Of a stretch of DNA of 64,000 bases, positions 26,402 to 35,818 are shown one piece after another; position 1 is the stretch's first letter; the number at the start of each line of letters is the position of its first letter. The notes under the pieces were generated by a model. It was not told the origin of the DNA. It saw only the letters and a program-made list of their open reading frames with translations, and did not search any database. Source of the stretch: an uncultured Spirochaetaceae bacterium (GTDB lineage Bacteria > Spirochaetota > Spirochaetia > Sphaerochaetales > Sphaerochaetaceae). The position numbers were made by a program, and so were the translations under genes. Location: assembly GCA_944389505.1 (NCBI GenBank), contig CALXMP010000001.1, positions 1-64,000 of the forward strand, in the 5' to 3' direction.

Positions 26402-26971
26402 ATGGAAAAGGAAGAAGCGAAGGGCCTTTCGGAAGAGGAGCTTACCTCACGGATTGCAAGTCTCATGCAGAGCATGAAGAGTGCTGATGCAGAGGAAATC
26501 GAAAGGGTCCGGTCAATTGTGAAGAAGAATGTATCGTTCTTCGAGAGAAGCGCGTTCGCCGCATATCTTCTGATGATCAGCGCATCAAAGCCAGTATCAT
26601 CAAGACCAGAGAAGAAGAGAGAGAGGCAGGAGAGAGCTGAAAGGCCTGAGAGAACGGAGAGAGCAGAGAAAGCCGAGAAGCAGGATACACAGAAGGAAGC
26701 TGAGACTCCTAAGAGCGAGAAGGTCATTCCAGAGGGAGCGAAGACGATATACATCGATGTAGGCAAGATGAAGCACCTTTATCCGAAGGATCTCTCGAAG
26801 CGTCTGCAGGCAGAGCTCGGAATCACTCGCGATGATATCTACATGATACGCATCCACGACAAATACTCCTTCGTAACTATGAGCGAGGAGAACTGCCTCA
26901 AGGCTATCGAGAAGATTACGGGGCAGGATATAAACGGAAGAATCGCAAAGGTGGCATTCTCCAACAAATGA
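26402..26971 (+). CDS. DbpA RNA-binding-domain protein without a helicase core
   Basis: 189 residues. A helical N-terminal part (about 1-60) is joined by a highly charged Glu/Arg/Lys linker (about 65-110) to a C-terminal domain of about 75 residues, from IYIDVGKMKHLYPKD to the end, that matches the DbpA-type RNA-binding domain of DEAD-box helicases. No helicase motifs are present. It probably binds structured RNA. GGAGAA five bases before the ATG at 26402 decides the start over a TTG at 26390. The stop overlaps the start of the MBL gene (ATGA). Confidence 0.85.
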   Translation: MEKEEAKGLSEEELTSRIASLMQSMKSADAEEIERVRSIVKKNVSFFERSAFAAYLLMISASKPVSSRPEKKRERQERAERPERTERAEKAEKQDTQKEAETPKSEKVIPEGAKTIYIDVGKMKHLYPKDLSKRLQAELGITRDDIYMIRIHDKYSFVTMSEENCLKAIEKITGQDINGRIAKVAFSNK

Positions 26972-27606
26972 GAATCCAGCCGATTGCAGAGGGGGCGTTC
27001 AGCACCAACACCTATATCGTTTACGGCTATGATGGGAATGGATGCATTCTGATAGATGCTCCGTTCCCATACGAAGGCCCAGAAGGATTCATCAGCGCCA
27101 ATGGCCTCAGGCCTCAGGCGCTGCTTCTTACTCATGGCCATTTCGATCATATCTTCGGAATACCAGCAATACGTAAAGCTTATCCAGACATCAGGATATA
27201 CATAGCAGAAGAGGATATGCACTATCTGGAAAATAATGCTGAGGAGTCCATGAGGATGGCTTCGATGCTCGATCCAATTACTGCAAACAGCCTTGCTGCA
27301 GGCCATCTCCAGATGCCTGACGATATTCTTTCATATGGAAATGAATGCATGGGATTCAGCATACTCAGGACACCCGGCCATACATCCGGATCGGTATGCA
27401 TCTACTCTGAGAAGGAGAATGTGCTCTTCTCAGGGGACACGCTATTCAGATATGGCACAGGCAGGACGGATCTCGGAGGAAGCGATAGGGATATAATGGC
27501 ATCGCTCAGAACCCTTCTTGAGCTTCCAGACGATACGATTGTCCTTCCAGGACACGGCCCGATGACTACGATTAAAGACGAGAGGAAGGGAAACCCCTTC
27601 CTCTGA
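26968..27606 (+). CDS. MBL-fold metallohydrolase (glyoxalase II-like)
   Basis: 212 residues. The metal motif is THGHFDH at 55-61, with a later TPGHTSGSVC, the GDTLF segment, and a final LPGHGP. This is the glyoxalase II-like branch of the metallo-beta-lactamase fold. A thioesterase is likely, but hydroxyacylglutathione is only one possible substrate. It is translationally coupled to the DbpA-domain gene and convergent with the DksA-like gene, with three bases between their stops. Confidence 0.88.
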   Translation: MRIQPIAEGAFSTNTYIVYGYDGNGCILIDAPFPYEGPEGFISANGLRPQALLLTHGHFDHIFGIPAIRKAYPDIRIYIAEEDMHYLENNAEESMRMASMLDPITANSLAAGHLQMPDDILSYGNECMGFSILRTPGHTSGSVCIYSEKENVLFSGDTLFRYGTGRTDLGGSDRDIMASLRTLLELPDDTIVLPGHGPMTTIKDERKGNPFL

Positions 27607-27609
27607 TGC

Positions 27610-27969
27610 TCAGTTACCGCTGAGTCTTTCGTTGGCTGATTTGCAATCCACGCAGAGCACTGCTTCAGGAATCGCCCTGAGCCTGCCTTCCGGAATCTTC
27701 TTCCCGCACTGCAGGCAATAGCCGTATTTACCATCTCCGATACGCTTCAGCGCACCTTCTATAGCCTTGAGCTTCTTTGCATCCATAGCATTCAGAGCTT
27801 CCATCTTCCTATATGCGCCCTCATCCGAAGCCAGGTCACTGGAATCCCCACGACCAGATGAAGCAAACGCTTCAGAGCGGAAATCATCGCCCTCACTATT
27901 GAGCTTCGACAGCAGCTCCTCTCTTTCCTTCAGCAGCAGTTCCTGCATCTCCTGGGTAAATGCATCCAT
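27610..27969 (-). CDS. TraR/DksA-family zinc-finger protein
   Basis: 119 residues from the ATG at 27969. An N-terminal helical pair is followed by the four-cysteine finger CLQCGKKIPEGRL...CVDC near the C-terminus, as in DksA/YocK-type proteins that modulate RNA polymerase. The acidic tip residues of E. coli DksA cannot be placed with certainty. Another ATG lies six codons upstream at 27987; GGGGG eight bases before the inner ATG favours 27969, and a TAGATT box before 27987 gives a short leader. Confidence 0.88.
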   Translation of the reverse strand: MDAFTQEMQELLLKEREELLSKLNSEGDDFRSEAFASSGRGDSSDLASDEGAYRKMEALNAMDAKKLKAIEGALKRIGDGKYGYCLQCGKKIPEGRLRAIPEAVLCVDCKSANERLSGN

Positions 27970-28023
27970 CACACAACCCCCTTTCATGAATCGAATCTAA
28001 TGTGCATGCGTTTTACCGAGTAG

Positions 28024-28260
28024 TCAAGAGGAAAGATGTGGATTATCTATGTTTTCATCCCTGAGCTGGCGTATATAACGAACAGATAGTCGTATAACTG
28101 CGTACGAAACAGCAAGATAGACAAGAAAAACGATGAATGCAATCCTTCTGGGACCCGTGTAGACAGTCCCGAGAAGGATGAATCCAAGAGTCATGCCAGC
28201 CATCAGCATTACTATCGATACGACGAAGCTCCGGATGCGCTTCCTGCTATTTCCCTTCAT
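28024..28260 (-). CDS. Small two-helix membrane protein, unknown
   Basis: 78 residues. A basic N-terminus (KGNSRKRIRS) is followed by two hydrophobic helices at about 12-32 and 38-58 and a charged tail. No family recognised. The ATG lies inside the end of thrH (14-base overlap), so it is coupled to thrH. Confidence 0.65.
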   Translation of the reverse strand: MKGNSRKRIRSFVVSIVMLMAGMTLGFILLGTVYTGPRRIAFIVFLVYLAVSYAVIRLSVRYIRQLRDENIDNPHLSS

Positions 28261-28858
28261 CGCAGAAACGCCTTATCGCAGCAAGAAGCCCATCATATGT
28301 CGTCGTGAGCTCAAGGTCCTTCTCCTCATTGAGGATATTCTCCGGCGCACGGAACAGACAGCCGCCATCGGCCTCGCGGATCATCGCGATATCATTATAG
28401 CTATCGCCGGCGGCAAATGTACGGAATCCCATATGCCTGAAGCCCTCGATGGCCTTCTTCTTGCCGTTCTCCGCCCTCATATTGATATCCACGATATTCC
28501 CTTCTCCATCAACCTTAAGACTATTGCAGAGTATTGTCGGATAATCCAGCTGGCGCATAAGCGGAAGAGCGAACTCGGTGAATGTATCGGAGAGGATTGC
28601 AAGCTGTGTCATCTCCCTGAGCTCCATCACAAAGTCATATGCACCAGGAAGCGGCTTTATGTTGGATATCACATCCTGTATATCCTTCAGACGGAGGCCA
28701 TGCTCCCTCAGTATACCGATACGGTATGCCATCAGCTTATGGTAATCGGGCTCATCACGCGTTGTGATCTTCAGCTCCTCAATCCCTGTCTTCTCCGAAA
28801 ACGCAATCCAGATCTCCGGAACAAGGACTCCTTCAAGATCCAGGCACACTATTTCCAT
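28247..28858 (-). CDS. thrH: ThrH-type phosphoserine phosphatase / homoserine phosphotransferase
   Basis: 203 residues, the exact ThrH length. The HAD motif I is DLEGV (D7, E9) inside MEIVCLDLEGVLVPEIW, almost identical to Pseudomonas ThrH. SDT is motif II and GDSYND is motif IV. ThrH moves phosphate from phosphoserine to homoserine or water, linking serine and threonine supply. A longer frame begins at 28903, but GGAGG eight bases before the ATG at 28858 decides the start. Confidence 0.92.
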   Translation of the reverse strand: MEIVCLDLEGVLVPEIWIAFSEKTGIEELKITTRDEPDYHKLMAYRIGILREHGLRLKDIQDVISNIKPLPGAYDFVMELREMTQLAILSDTFTEFALPLMRQLDYPTILCNSLKVDGEGNIVDINMRAENGKKKAIEGFRHMGFRTFAAGDSYNDIAMIREADGGCLFRAPENILNEEKDLELTTTYDGLLAAIRRFCDEGK

Positions 28859-28880
28859 AGGAAAATCCTCCATTAGATAA

Positions 28881-30050
28881 TCATCTATCCTGCCCCATCT
28901 CATCGGGAAGCTCTATATCATCGGCTTCATGGACAGGGGCATTCCTCTTCTTGCGCTTCTTATCGAAATCCCTGCGGTAATATCTTCCCTCTGAAAGCAG
29001 GATCGCAATCGGTCTTAGCGTCGGGATATTGGCGCAGACTATCTGGATTATCGATGTAAGAGGAACAGCGAGGAACATTCCCGCAAGCCCCCAGATATAT
29101 CCCCAGACGGCAAGCGCAACGAGTATGACAAGAGGGGATATATTCAGCTGCACGCCCTGGAGCTTCGGATCGATTATATTGCCGACAACCATCTCAATGC
29201 CGATCATCAGGACAGTGACATAGATCACGTTGCTCCAGTCCGGAGCGAACTGGATAAGCGCCATGACGATTGTGCCTGCAGTGCATATGATTGAACCGAT
29301 AGTAGGTATGAAGTTCAGGATTACGGCAAGCACTCCCCAGACAAGGGCGAAATCGAGGCCTGTGATCACAGCGGCAAAATAGAAAAGAATGCCAGTGATC
29401 ACGCTTATGATCAGCTTGAGGAAGGTATACTTAGCAGTCTGCCTGTTCATCCTCGCAATCATCTGCGATACCCTCTGGACCTTTCCACGCGGGAGCGCTG
29501 CCATGAGCTTCGGGAGTATCGTCTGTCTCTCCAGGATCATGAAAAGGAGATACAGGAGAACGAGCATCGCATCTGATATGATCGAGATGAATTTGCTCGA
29601 GATCGAGGTCAGCGAGGACATCGCTACGCCGTACCAGTTGATATCAAGGTAGGCAAGAATACTGAATGTAACCGGATCCTCATCAAGATATGGCGCTATG
29701 AATGCTGAAAGCTGTCTATCAAGCTGCTGCACCCTGACAGCATAGGCAGGAAGGCCTGTATCGGTCTGAAGCAGCATGTTCACCATCACGAAGAAGATGT
29801 AGACAAAAAGAAAGAATACCGCCACGACAAGAATCAATGTTATGAGCATCGAGAGAAAGCTCGGTATTCTCATCTTATCCAGCCTTGAAAGGACTGGGTT
29901 CACGACAATGAATATAAATAGCGCAATGACCAGCGGAATCATTATATTCGCAGTCATTTTGAGTATATAAAGAATAAGTATTGCCGCGAAGCCGATAAGG
30001 ATATTCCTTATCTGACGTCCGGAGTTATCGATAGGCTGCGATAGATTCAT
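28881..30050 (-). CDS. AI-2E family transporter
   Basis: About 389 residues from the ATG at 30050. Several membrane helices in the PerM/YdiK arrangement: helices near the start, a long extracytoplasmic-plus-helical middle, and a C-terminal cluster with GNIIDPKLQGVQLNISPLV, the family signature. The family exports autoinducer-2 in some species and ions in others, so the substrate is open. The frame is open to 30086, but TATAAT lies six bases before the ATG at 30050, so the shorter protein is preferred. Confidence 0.88.
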   Translation of the reverse strand: MNLSQPIDNSGRQIRNILIGFAAILILYILKMTANIMIPLVIALFIFIVVNPVLSRLDKMRIPSFLSMLITLILVVAVFFLFVYIFFVMVNMLLQTDTGLPAYAVRVQQLDRQLSAFIAPYLDEDPVTFSILAYLDINWYGVAMSSLTSISSKFISIISDAMLVLLYLLFMILERQTILPKLMAALPRGKVQRVSQMIARMNRQTAKYTFLKLIISVITGILFYFAAVITGLDFALVWGVLAVILNFIPTIGSIICTAGTIVMALIQFAPDWSNVIYVTVLMIGIEMVVGNIIDPKLQGVQLNISPLVILVALAVWGYIWGLAGMFLAVPLTSIIQIVCANIPTLRPIAILLSEGRYYRRDFDKKRKKRNAPVHEADDIELPDEMGQDR

Positions 30051-30056
30051 AGAGGG

Positions 30057-30062
30057 ATTATA
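30057..30062 (-). promoter_or_regulatory. -10 box of the AI-2E transporter gene
   Basis: Perfect TATAAT on the minus strand, then six bases (CCCTCT) and ATG at 30050. No Shine-Dalgarno sequence, so the message is probably leaderless. Confidence 0.55.
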
Positions 30063-30167
30063 ATCCATTAATTGCAATGATTCCACTGATCGGAAAGAAA
30101 CAGACTGTCTTTCTTCGGTAGACGATAACAGAACCCGGGGTTACATTCAGAGTGGGAGGAAAGAAGA

Positions 30168-31148
30168 ATGAGAATAGCTCTTTTCGATGCAAAACCATAT
30201 GACAGGAAGTATTTCTCTCCGGATTCTGAGAAATACGGCTATGAAATAGGATATATAGAGCCATCCCTCTCGAAGAATACTGCAATACTCGCAAGAGGCT
30301 ACGATGTTGTCTGCCCCTTCGTTGACTGCACGGTGGACAGGGATACGATCGATATCCTGAAAGCAGAGGGAATAAAGCTTATCGCCATGCGTTCCGCAGG
30401 ATTCAACAACGTCGATTACCGCTATGCTGCGGAAAAGGGGATTCCCGTCGTACGCGTACCAGCATACAGTCCATATGCCGTAGCAGAGCACTCATTCGCG
30501 CTTCTGCTTGCGCTTGTGAGGAAACTGACGCATGCATATGTGAGGACAAGGGAATTCAACTTCTCGCTTACAGGTCTTGTCGGATCGGATCTCCATGGAA
30601 AGACAATAGGCATAGCCGGAGCCGGGAAGATTGGCAGGGTTGCAATCGACATCGCGAAGGGATTCGGAATGAAGGTCCTCGTATATGATCCTTTTGCAGG
30701 GGATATCGAGGGAACGGAGAAAGCCTCGCTGGAGCGCATCATGTCCGAAGCGGATATCATCAGCCTTTACTGCCCTCTCACAGAGAGCAACCGCCATATG
30801 ATCAATAAGGATACGCTATCGCTCATGAAGCCATCTGCGATAGTCATAAACACCTCCAGAGGCGCTCTGATTGACAGCAATGCCCTTCTTGAGGCATTGA
30901 AGGACAGAAAGATAGGAGGCGCGGCACTAGATGTGTACGAGGAGGAAGCCGGTGTATTCTATCAGGATCAGAGCAGCGAAGGAATCGAGGACGATACGCT
31001 TGCCAGACTGATAAGCATGCCCAATGTGATAATTACATCGCATCAGGGATACCTTACCGACGATGCACTGTCCGCGATAAGCACAACCACGATGGAGAAT
31101 ATCAAGGCATTCGAGGAAGGCAGAGAGCTGGTGAACCAGGTTGTGTGA
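30168..31148 (+). CDS. D-2-hydroxyacid dehydrogenase (D-lactate dehydrogenase-like)
   Basis: 326 residues. The NAD-binding motif GAGKIG is near 147-152, with RSAGFNNVD near 75, HSFALLLALVRK near 110, the catalytic arginine in NTSRG, a conserved Glu, and a late TSHQGYLT. Best fit is fermentative D-lactate dehydrogenase (LdhA), reducing pyruvate with NADH. GGGAGG precedes the ATG. It stands alone, divergent from the AI-2E gene. Confidence 0.88.
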   Translation: MRIALFDAKPYDRKYFSPDSEKYGYEIGYIEPSLSKNTAILARGYDVVCPFVDCTVDRDTIDILKAEGIKLIAMRSAGFNNVDYRYAAEKGIPVVRVPAYSPYAVAEHSFALLLALVRKLTHAYVRTREFNFSLTGLVGSDLHGKTIGIAGAGKIGRVAIDIAKGFGMKVLVYDPFAGDIEGTEKASLERIMSEADIISLYCPLTESNRHMINKDTLSLMKPSAIVINTSRGALIDSNALLEALKDRKIGGAALDVYEEEAGVFYQDQSSEGIEDDTLARLISMPNVIITSHQGYLTDDALSAISTTTMENIKAFEEGRELVNQVV

Positions 31149-31253
31149 GCTATTCTCTGCCATATTCGAACATTGACAGATTAGCTTTAACAATGATACT
31201 TTTTCAGATAGCTGTTCATTCAGCTTTTGATATCACTGGAAAGAGGTTTCTTT

Positions 31254-32777
31254 ATGCCTTCGGATGATAACGGAAAGGGTGCTGTTCTCCCCCACAATGG
31301 CAAGGGGGAAAAGAAAGAGAAGAAAAAGCATGGCAAGTCCATCGGATGGATCATCGGTGTCGTCGTGCTTATTCTCATATCGCTGACATTCGTGCTGCCG
31401 ACAACAATCTTCAGCAGCGGCAATTCGTCATCGATTGAATTTGGAAGATACAATGGTGAGAAGATAGAGCTTGCCTATGGAAACTATTTCTATAACCAGC
31501 TCTCTTCCATAATGTCCTCAGGGAATGTAAGCAATCAGAATGTCATGCAGGCATACCAGCAGGCATATTACACGACAGTCCTTGAGACGGCCCTCAGCCA
31601 GATGGGCGAGCAGGTCGGCATAAGCGTGACCGACAGGATGGTCGATAACGCAATCGTCGAGAGCGGCTTCTTCAATGACGAGAACGGAAACTACAGCAGT
31701 GACCTCTACAGAGAGGCTTCCGCGATGACGAAGTCCATGCTCAGAATGCAGTTCGAGGAGACGATTCCTGCACAGATGGTCATGAACGATATCGCATCGG
31801 TCAAGACTTCAGCAGGAGAGACCGAGTTCGTATCCGCATTCAATGACGCGGTCAGGGCTTTCGAGTACATCACTGTCGATTACAACGCATATCCAGATGC
31901 TGATGCCCAGGCTTATGCAGAGGCAAATGGTGCTCCATTCACAGCTATGGATCTCAGCGTCATCACGCTTCCAAGCGAGGATGCTGCAAATTCGCTCCTT
32001 GAGAGCATCAACAATGGCGAAAAGACATTCGAGGATGCTGCGGCATCAGATTCATCCGATCGCTGGAGAACAGAGAACGGAGCAATGGGCCAGATGCTCT
32101 ACTACGAGATCCAGGACATGCTCATCGATCCGACAGGTGCTGATACCATATTCGCAGCAGCAGCCGGGGAGATAGCAGGACCTGTACAGGGCTGGACCGG
32201 ATACATGCTCTTCAGGGCAGATTCAGCAGCAGCCGCACCTGACTACAGCGACAGCGCTGTTCTCTCAAAGATCAAGTCCTATATCTCAACGAATGATCCG
32301 GATACTATGAACGCATATCTCACTGCTAAGGCAGATGAAGTGTATGCGGCAGCTTCCGAGGATTTCGCAGCAGCAGCTGAGAGCAACGGCCTCGAGATTA
32401 CAAAGGTAGGCCCGTCTTCAGCCAACCCCGCTTCTTCCCAGTTCATAATCGGACCGGAGTATTCGGATTCCAAGGCACTGCTTGCTTCCGCAGCATCGAT
32501 GGATCAGGATTACTACACAGAGCTCTTCACAGCTGCAGACAACACAGTGCTTGCACCTCAGGCTTCAGGCAGCTCATTCGTAATCGCACGTCCTGTAGCT
32601 CCAGAGGGCAACAATGAGCTTCTCTCGTCATATATGGATACATTCTATTCATCATATATGCCTGAGATTACAGCCCAGGATCTGCAGGCAGGCATAATGA
32701 ACTCCGATCTTTTCGTCGATAACTTCCTTGAAGTCTTCTTCGACAAGATACTCGGGCCAAGCCTTTCACAGCAGTAA
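31254..32777 (+). CDS. Membrane-anchored PpiD/SurA-like periplasmic chaperone
   Basis: About 507 residues from the ATG at 31254 (AGAGG before it). A Lys-rich cytoplasmic tail precedes a single membrane helix (about 27-48). The periplasmic part has a SurA-N-like helical region (about 60-200), then a parvulin-like segment (about 215-320) in which the usual catalytic pattern is weak, then a second helical region. It probably helps fold exported proteins and may not have isomerase activity. An upstream ATG at 31227 is less likely. A strong terminator follows. Confidence 0.85.
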   Translation: MPSDDNGKGAVLPHNGKGEKKEKKKHGKSIGWIIGVVVLILISLTFVLPTTIFSSGNSSSIEFGRYNGEKIELAYGNYFYNQLSSIMSSGNVSNQNVMQAYQQAYYTTVLETALSQMGEQVGISVTDRMVDNAIVESGFFNDENGNYSSDLYREASAMTKSMLRMQFEETIPAQMVMNDIASVKTSAGETEFVSAFNDAVRAFEYITVDYNAYPDADAQAYAEANGAPFTAMDLSVITLPSEDAANSLLESINNGEKTFEDAAASDSSDRWRTENGAMGQMLYYEIQDMLIDPTGADTIFAAAAGEIAGPVQGWTGYMLFRADSAAAAPDYSDSAVLSKIKSYISTNDPDTMNAYLTAKADEVYAAASEDFAAAAESNGLEITKVGPSSANPASSQFIIGPEYSDSKALLASAASMDQDYYTELFTAADNTVLAPQASGSSFVIARPVAPEGNNELLSSYMDTFYSSYMPEITAQDLQAGIMNSDLFVDNFLEVFFDKILGPSLSQQ

Positions 32778-32798
32778 ACACAACATAGATCAATGATC

Positions 32799-32824
32799 AG
32801 GCGGCAGAAAATGCCGCCTTTTCT
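32799..32824 (+). terminator. Intrinsic terminator after the PpiD-like gene
   Basis: AGGCGGCA pairs with TGCCGCCT around GAAAA, followed by TTTTC. The promoter of the next gene begins right after it. Confidence 0.9.
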
Positions 32825-32828
32825 ATGC

Positions 32829-32834
32829 TATAAT
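32829..32834 (+). promoter_or_regulatory. Extended -10 box of the DUF2804 gene
   Basis: TGC-TATAAT, then seven bases and ATG at 32842; no Shine-Dalgarno sequence. Confidence 0.6.
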
Positions 32835-32841
32835 CCCAACC

Positions 32842-33882
32842 ATGGAACTGCATGAGATCTCGGAGCAGACGGCCCTGCTCAATAATGACGGGACATTGAA
32901 GTCCCCCGGCTGGTCCCGCCATCCTTACTGGAAGCACAGCGCAGGGAAAGCAGGCTTCAGAGTGGGAGAAAAAGCATGGGACTGCTACTCCATAACCGAT
33001 GAAGCAGGCCATTTTTCCATCAGGGTTCTATTCTCTGAGCTTGGCTATACGGGATTCTTCTCCATAGCATTCATAGACTACGCACTGGGACAGCTAGCAG
33101 AGGTGCATGGGACAAAGGTGCTCTCCAGAAACACGAGGATGCTTGCAGATGACCCGACAGCAGACAGCGCCGTCACATATGCAGACAGCAGCATAACAAT
33201 AGCCCTTGTACGCAAGGGAGCAAAGCATCAGATACTCATCACAGCCCCCTACCTTGTCCTTCCCAATGGATCAATAGGCCTCAAGGCCGATATAGTGCTG
33301 CATGAGAAGCAGGATGCCGAGAGCCTGAATACGGCCATCCCCATTGATAGTACTGGCAGGTACTGGCGCCATAGCAGGAAGCTGCAGGCAATGGAAGCAG
33401 AAGGTATTCTTTTCATAAACCATATAACCTACTACCTCACAGCAGGCAGAAGCTATGGGACAATGGACTGGGTACGCGGCTATTGGCCGATACGCGAAGG
33501 ATGGTTCGCAGCCTCGGCTTCAGGATGCACAGACAAAGGAGAGATGTGGCGGATCAATCTGGAAGGCCAATATCCTGAGAAAGATTCCTCTACTGTCTTC
33601 TCCATACTCTTCGAAGATAGGTTACACAAGCTGGATGCTGCATCATTTTCCCAGCCTGATGACTGCTCAGAAAACTGGAGAATCCTATGCAAGGATGGAG
33701 ATGCGGATATCTCAATAGAGACAGAGTCTATGCTGGTCAGCGAGCTGGGAATCAAGGGGACCAGAACATCGAAAAGACTGATACCGGGATTGTTCTCAGG
33801 GTTCTTCATCCTTGATGATGGCAGGCGTATTGATATATCGGATGCATATGGATGCATAGTGGAAGCGAGGAGCAGATGGTAG
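32842..33882 (+). CDS. DUF2804-family protein
   Basis: 346 residues, no signal peptide. The pattern LLNNDGTLKSPGWSR at the N-terminus, WKHSRKL-like repeats and GYWPIREGWFAAS match the DUF2804 family, which has a lipocalin-like double beta domain and no assigned role. Tyr/Trp-rich strands dominate. It appears to be a single-gene unit starting from a leaderless-type promoter directly after the upstream terminator. Confidence 0.75.
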   Translation: MELHEISEQTALLNNDGTLKSPGWSRHPYWKHSAGKAGFRVGEKAWDCYSITDEAGHFSIRVLFSELGYTGFFSIAFIDYALGQLAEVHGTKVLSRNTRMLADDPTADSAVTYADSSITIALVRKGAKHQILITAPYLVLPNGSIGLKADIVLHEKQDAESLNTAIPIDSTGRYWRHSRKLQAMEAEGILFINHITYYLTAGRSYGTMDWVRGYWPIREGWFAASASGCTDKGEMWRINLEGQYPEKDSSTVFSILFEDRLHKLDAASFSQPDDCSENWRILCKDGDADISIETESMLVSELGIKGTRTSKRLIPGLFSGFFILDDGRRIDISDAYGCIVEARSRW

Positions 33883-33919
33883 CTTTTCATAATCCGCTGT
33901 TTTCGTGATAATCGTCACC

Positions 33920-34951
33920 ATGACACAGAGTGGAGCGAAGAATATGCTGATGGGCATCATCATATGCCTGATCATAGCAATACCATCCTACATACTTGGA
34001 ACATACTTCCCGATTATCGGGGGGCCGGTGATTGCAATACTTGCAGGAATGGCGGTTGCCATTGTCCTCAAGGATAAATCCGCATTTGACAGAGGAATAA
34101 AGTTCGTATCGAAGAAGGTGCTCCAGTGGGCTGTCATCCTTCTTGGATTCGGCATGAATCTTTCCGTAGTAGCGGAGACAGGCCTGCAGTCCCTTCCGAT
34201 AATAATCTCAACGATAACCGTATCGCTTCTGGTGGCGTTCTTCCTCTCAAAGGCTCTGAGGATACAGAAGAACACAGGCGCGCTTATCGGAGTGGGCTCC
34301 TCGATATGCGGAGGATCTGCCATAGCAGCTGCCAGCCCTGTCATAGGCGCGGATGACGAAGAGGTGGCGCAGGCTATCTCCGTCATATTCTTTTTCAACG
34401 TCCTTGCAGCTATAATATTCCCTGCCCTCGGGACGGTGATAGGCTTCAGCACATCAAGTGGAGAGGCCTTCGGCATCTTCGCAGGAACTGCAGTCAATGA
34501 TACATCATCTGTAACAGCATGCGCATCGACATGGGATAGCATGTGGGGTCTTGGCACAGAAACACTCGACAAAGCCGTAACGGTAAAGCTTACGAGAACA
34601 CTTGCCATCATCCCGATAACGCTTGTGCTCGCATTCCTCAGGACAAGAAAGGAAGGAACGGACAGCAAGGTTTCGCTGAAATCGGTCTTCCCGTTCTTCA
34701 TACTCTTCTTTGTGCTTGCTTCCGTGATAACAACAATCTGCACAGCATTCGGTGTCCCTGATAGCGCATTCACCCCATTCAAGACGTTATCGAAATTCAT
34801 GATAGTGCTGGCCATGGCAGCAATCGGGCTGAATACGGATATCGTGAAGCTGGTCAGGACGGGCGGGAAGCCACTTGTACTAGGGCTCTCATGCTGGGTC
34901 TCTATAACAGCGGTATCGCTGCTGATGCAGCACATTCTGCATCTTATATGA
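33920..34951 (+). CDS. YeiH/UPF0324 family putative exporter
   Basis: About 343 residues and ten or so membrane helices. Family blocks are LGFGMNLS near 75, [20 protein letters not shown] near 120 and [12 protein letters not shown] near 190. The family is annotated as a sulfate exporter without firm proof. I prefer the ATG at 33920, seven bases after GATAAT, over a GTG at 33905 that lies inside the promoter. Confidence 0.85.
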   Translation: MTQSGAKNMLMGIIICLIIAIPSYILGTYFPIIGGPVIAILAGMAVAIVLKDKSAFDRGIKFVSKKVLQWAVILLGFGMNLSVVAETGLQSLPIIISTITVSLLVAFFLSKALRIQKNTGALIGVGSSICGGSAIAAASPVIGADDEEVAQAISVIFFFNVLAAIIFPALGTVIGFSTSSGEAFGIFAGTAVNDTSSVTACASTWDSMWGLGTETLDKAVTVKLTRTLAIIPITLVLAFLRTRKEGTDSKVSLKSVFPFFILFFVLASVITTICTAFGVPDSAFTPFKTLSKFMIVLAMAAIGLNTDIVKLVRTGGKPLVLGLSCWVSITAVSLLMQHILHLI

Positions 34952-34958
34952 AAGAGGA

Positions 34959-34974
34959 GCAGGCTTCCGCCTGC
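34959..34974. terminator. Hairpin between the YeiH and RecA-like genes
   Basis: GCAGGC-TTCC-GCCTGC between convergent stops. The stem is good but there is no proper U run on either side, so terminator function is uncertain. Confidence 0.35.
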
Positions 34975-35001
34975 CCCAGATATACTCTCTTAATAGTCCA
35001 G

Positions 35002-35709
35002 CTACTTTGAAATGAGCATCGTCCTCGGATCGAGATTGACCTTCATCGGCTTCGGCACATTCGCGTGATGTGCCCTGACGACTGTCATGATTACCTTATC
35101 GATCTTGTCATCATATTTAAGAGCGACAAGGACATCGATCAGATCATAGTACTTCACGAGCGTATTCGGGACGCCATTCTCATCATATACGACATCAGGA
35201 TTGACAGGAGATACGGAGAACCATACCTCGAGATCCATCTTCTTTGCGAATTCCTTTATCTTGATGATATCATCCTCATCTGCGACGGTAAGCTTGTAAC
35301 CATCGAAGAGGATGCAGTCAGCCTTGAACGATCCCTGGCTGATAAGAGACTCGAGAGATGAAAGCACCTTCTCAACAGGAACCTGCTCCTGGGAGAAGTT
35401 CATCACTACCCTGTTTGCGAGGATTGAGTTGTATACCATTGCAGCATCATCAAGCGACTGGATCTCTGCGATCTCCCTGAAGACCTCCTTATACCAGTTT
35501 ATGACATGCTCAACATTACCGGAGAAAGATACGTGAATAACACTCTCTCCCTTGAAAAGCTTATCTGTTGCGAGATGGACCAGACATGCAGTCTTGCCGA
35601 CACCGTGGCGGGACACGATCACACCGAGGTTGCCGCGGCCAAGGCCTCCATTTATGGCATCCTCGAATATGCGGAGCGGACTAACGTTGTTAAGTTCCTT
35701 GATATCCAT
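35002..35709 (-). CDS. RecA/KaiC-like ATPase of unknown role
   Basis: 235 residues from the ATG at 35709; GGAGG eight bases upstream decides this start over 35718. The P-loop SRHGVGKTA lies near 32-40, a hydrophobic strand ending in ILFDGYKL near 135 is the likely Walker B, and SVSPVNPD near 165 may be a sensor. This looks like a single-domain KaiC/RecA fold. I do not recognise a defined family, though similar cytoplasmic proteins occur in spirochaetes (inference). It is isolated between convergent yeiH and the efflux operon. Confidence 0.75.
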   Translation of the reverse strand: MDIKELNNVSPLRIFEDAINGGLGRGNLGVIVSRHGVGKTACLVHLATDKLFKGESVIHVSFSGNVEHVINWYKEVFREIAEIQSLDDAAMVYNSILANRVVMNFSQEQVPVEKVLSSLESLISQGSFKADCILFDGYKLTVADEDDIIKIKEFAKKMDLEVWFSVSPVNPDVVYDENGVPNTLVKYYDLIDVLVALKYDDKIDKVIMTVVRAHHANVPKPMKVNLDPRTMLISK

Positions 35710-35818
35710 TTTATGCACCTCCGTTCTGTTTTACATAATTGTAACATGCAGGATACGAAAAAACATCATTGATTTGCATTTTTGAGGATTATTCTGCATC
35801 AGCTCCGAAAACAGGGAA

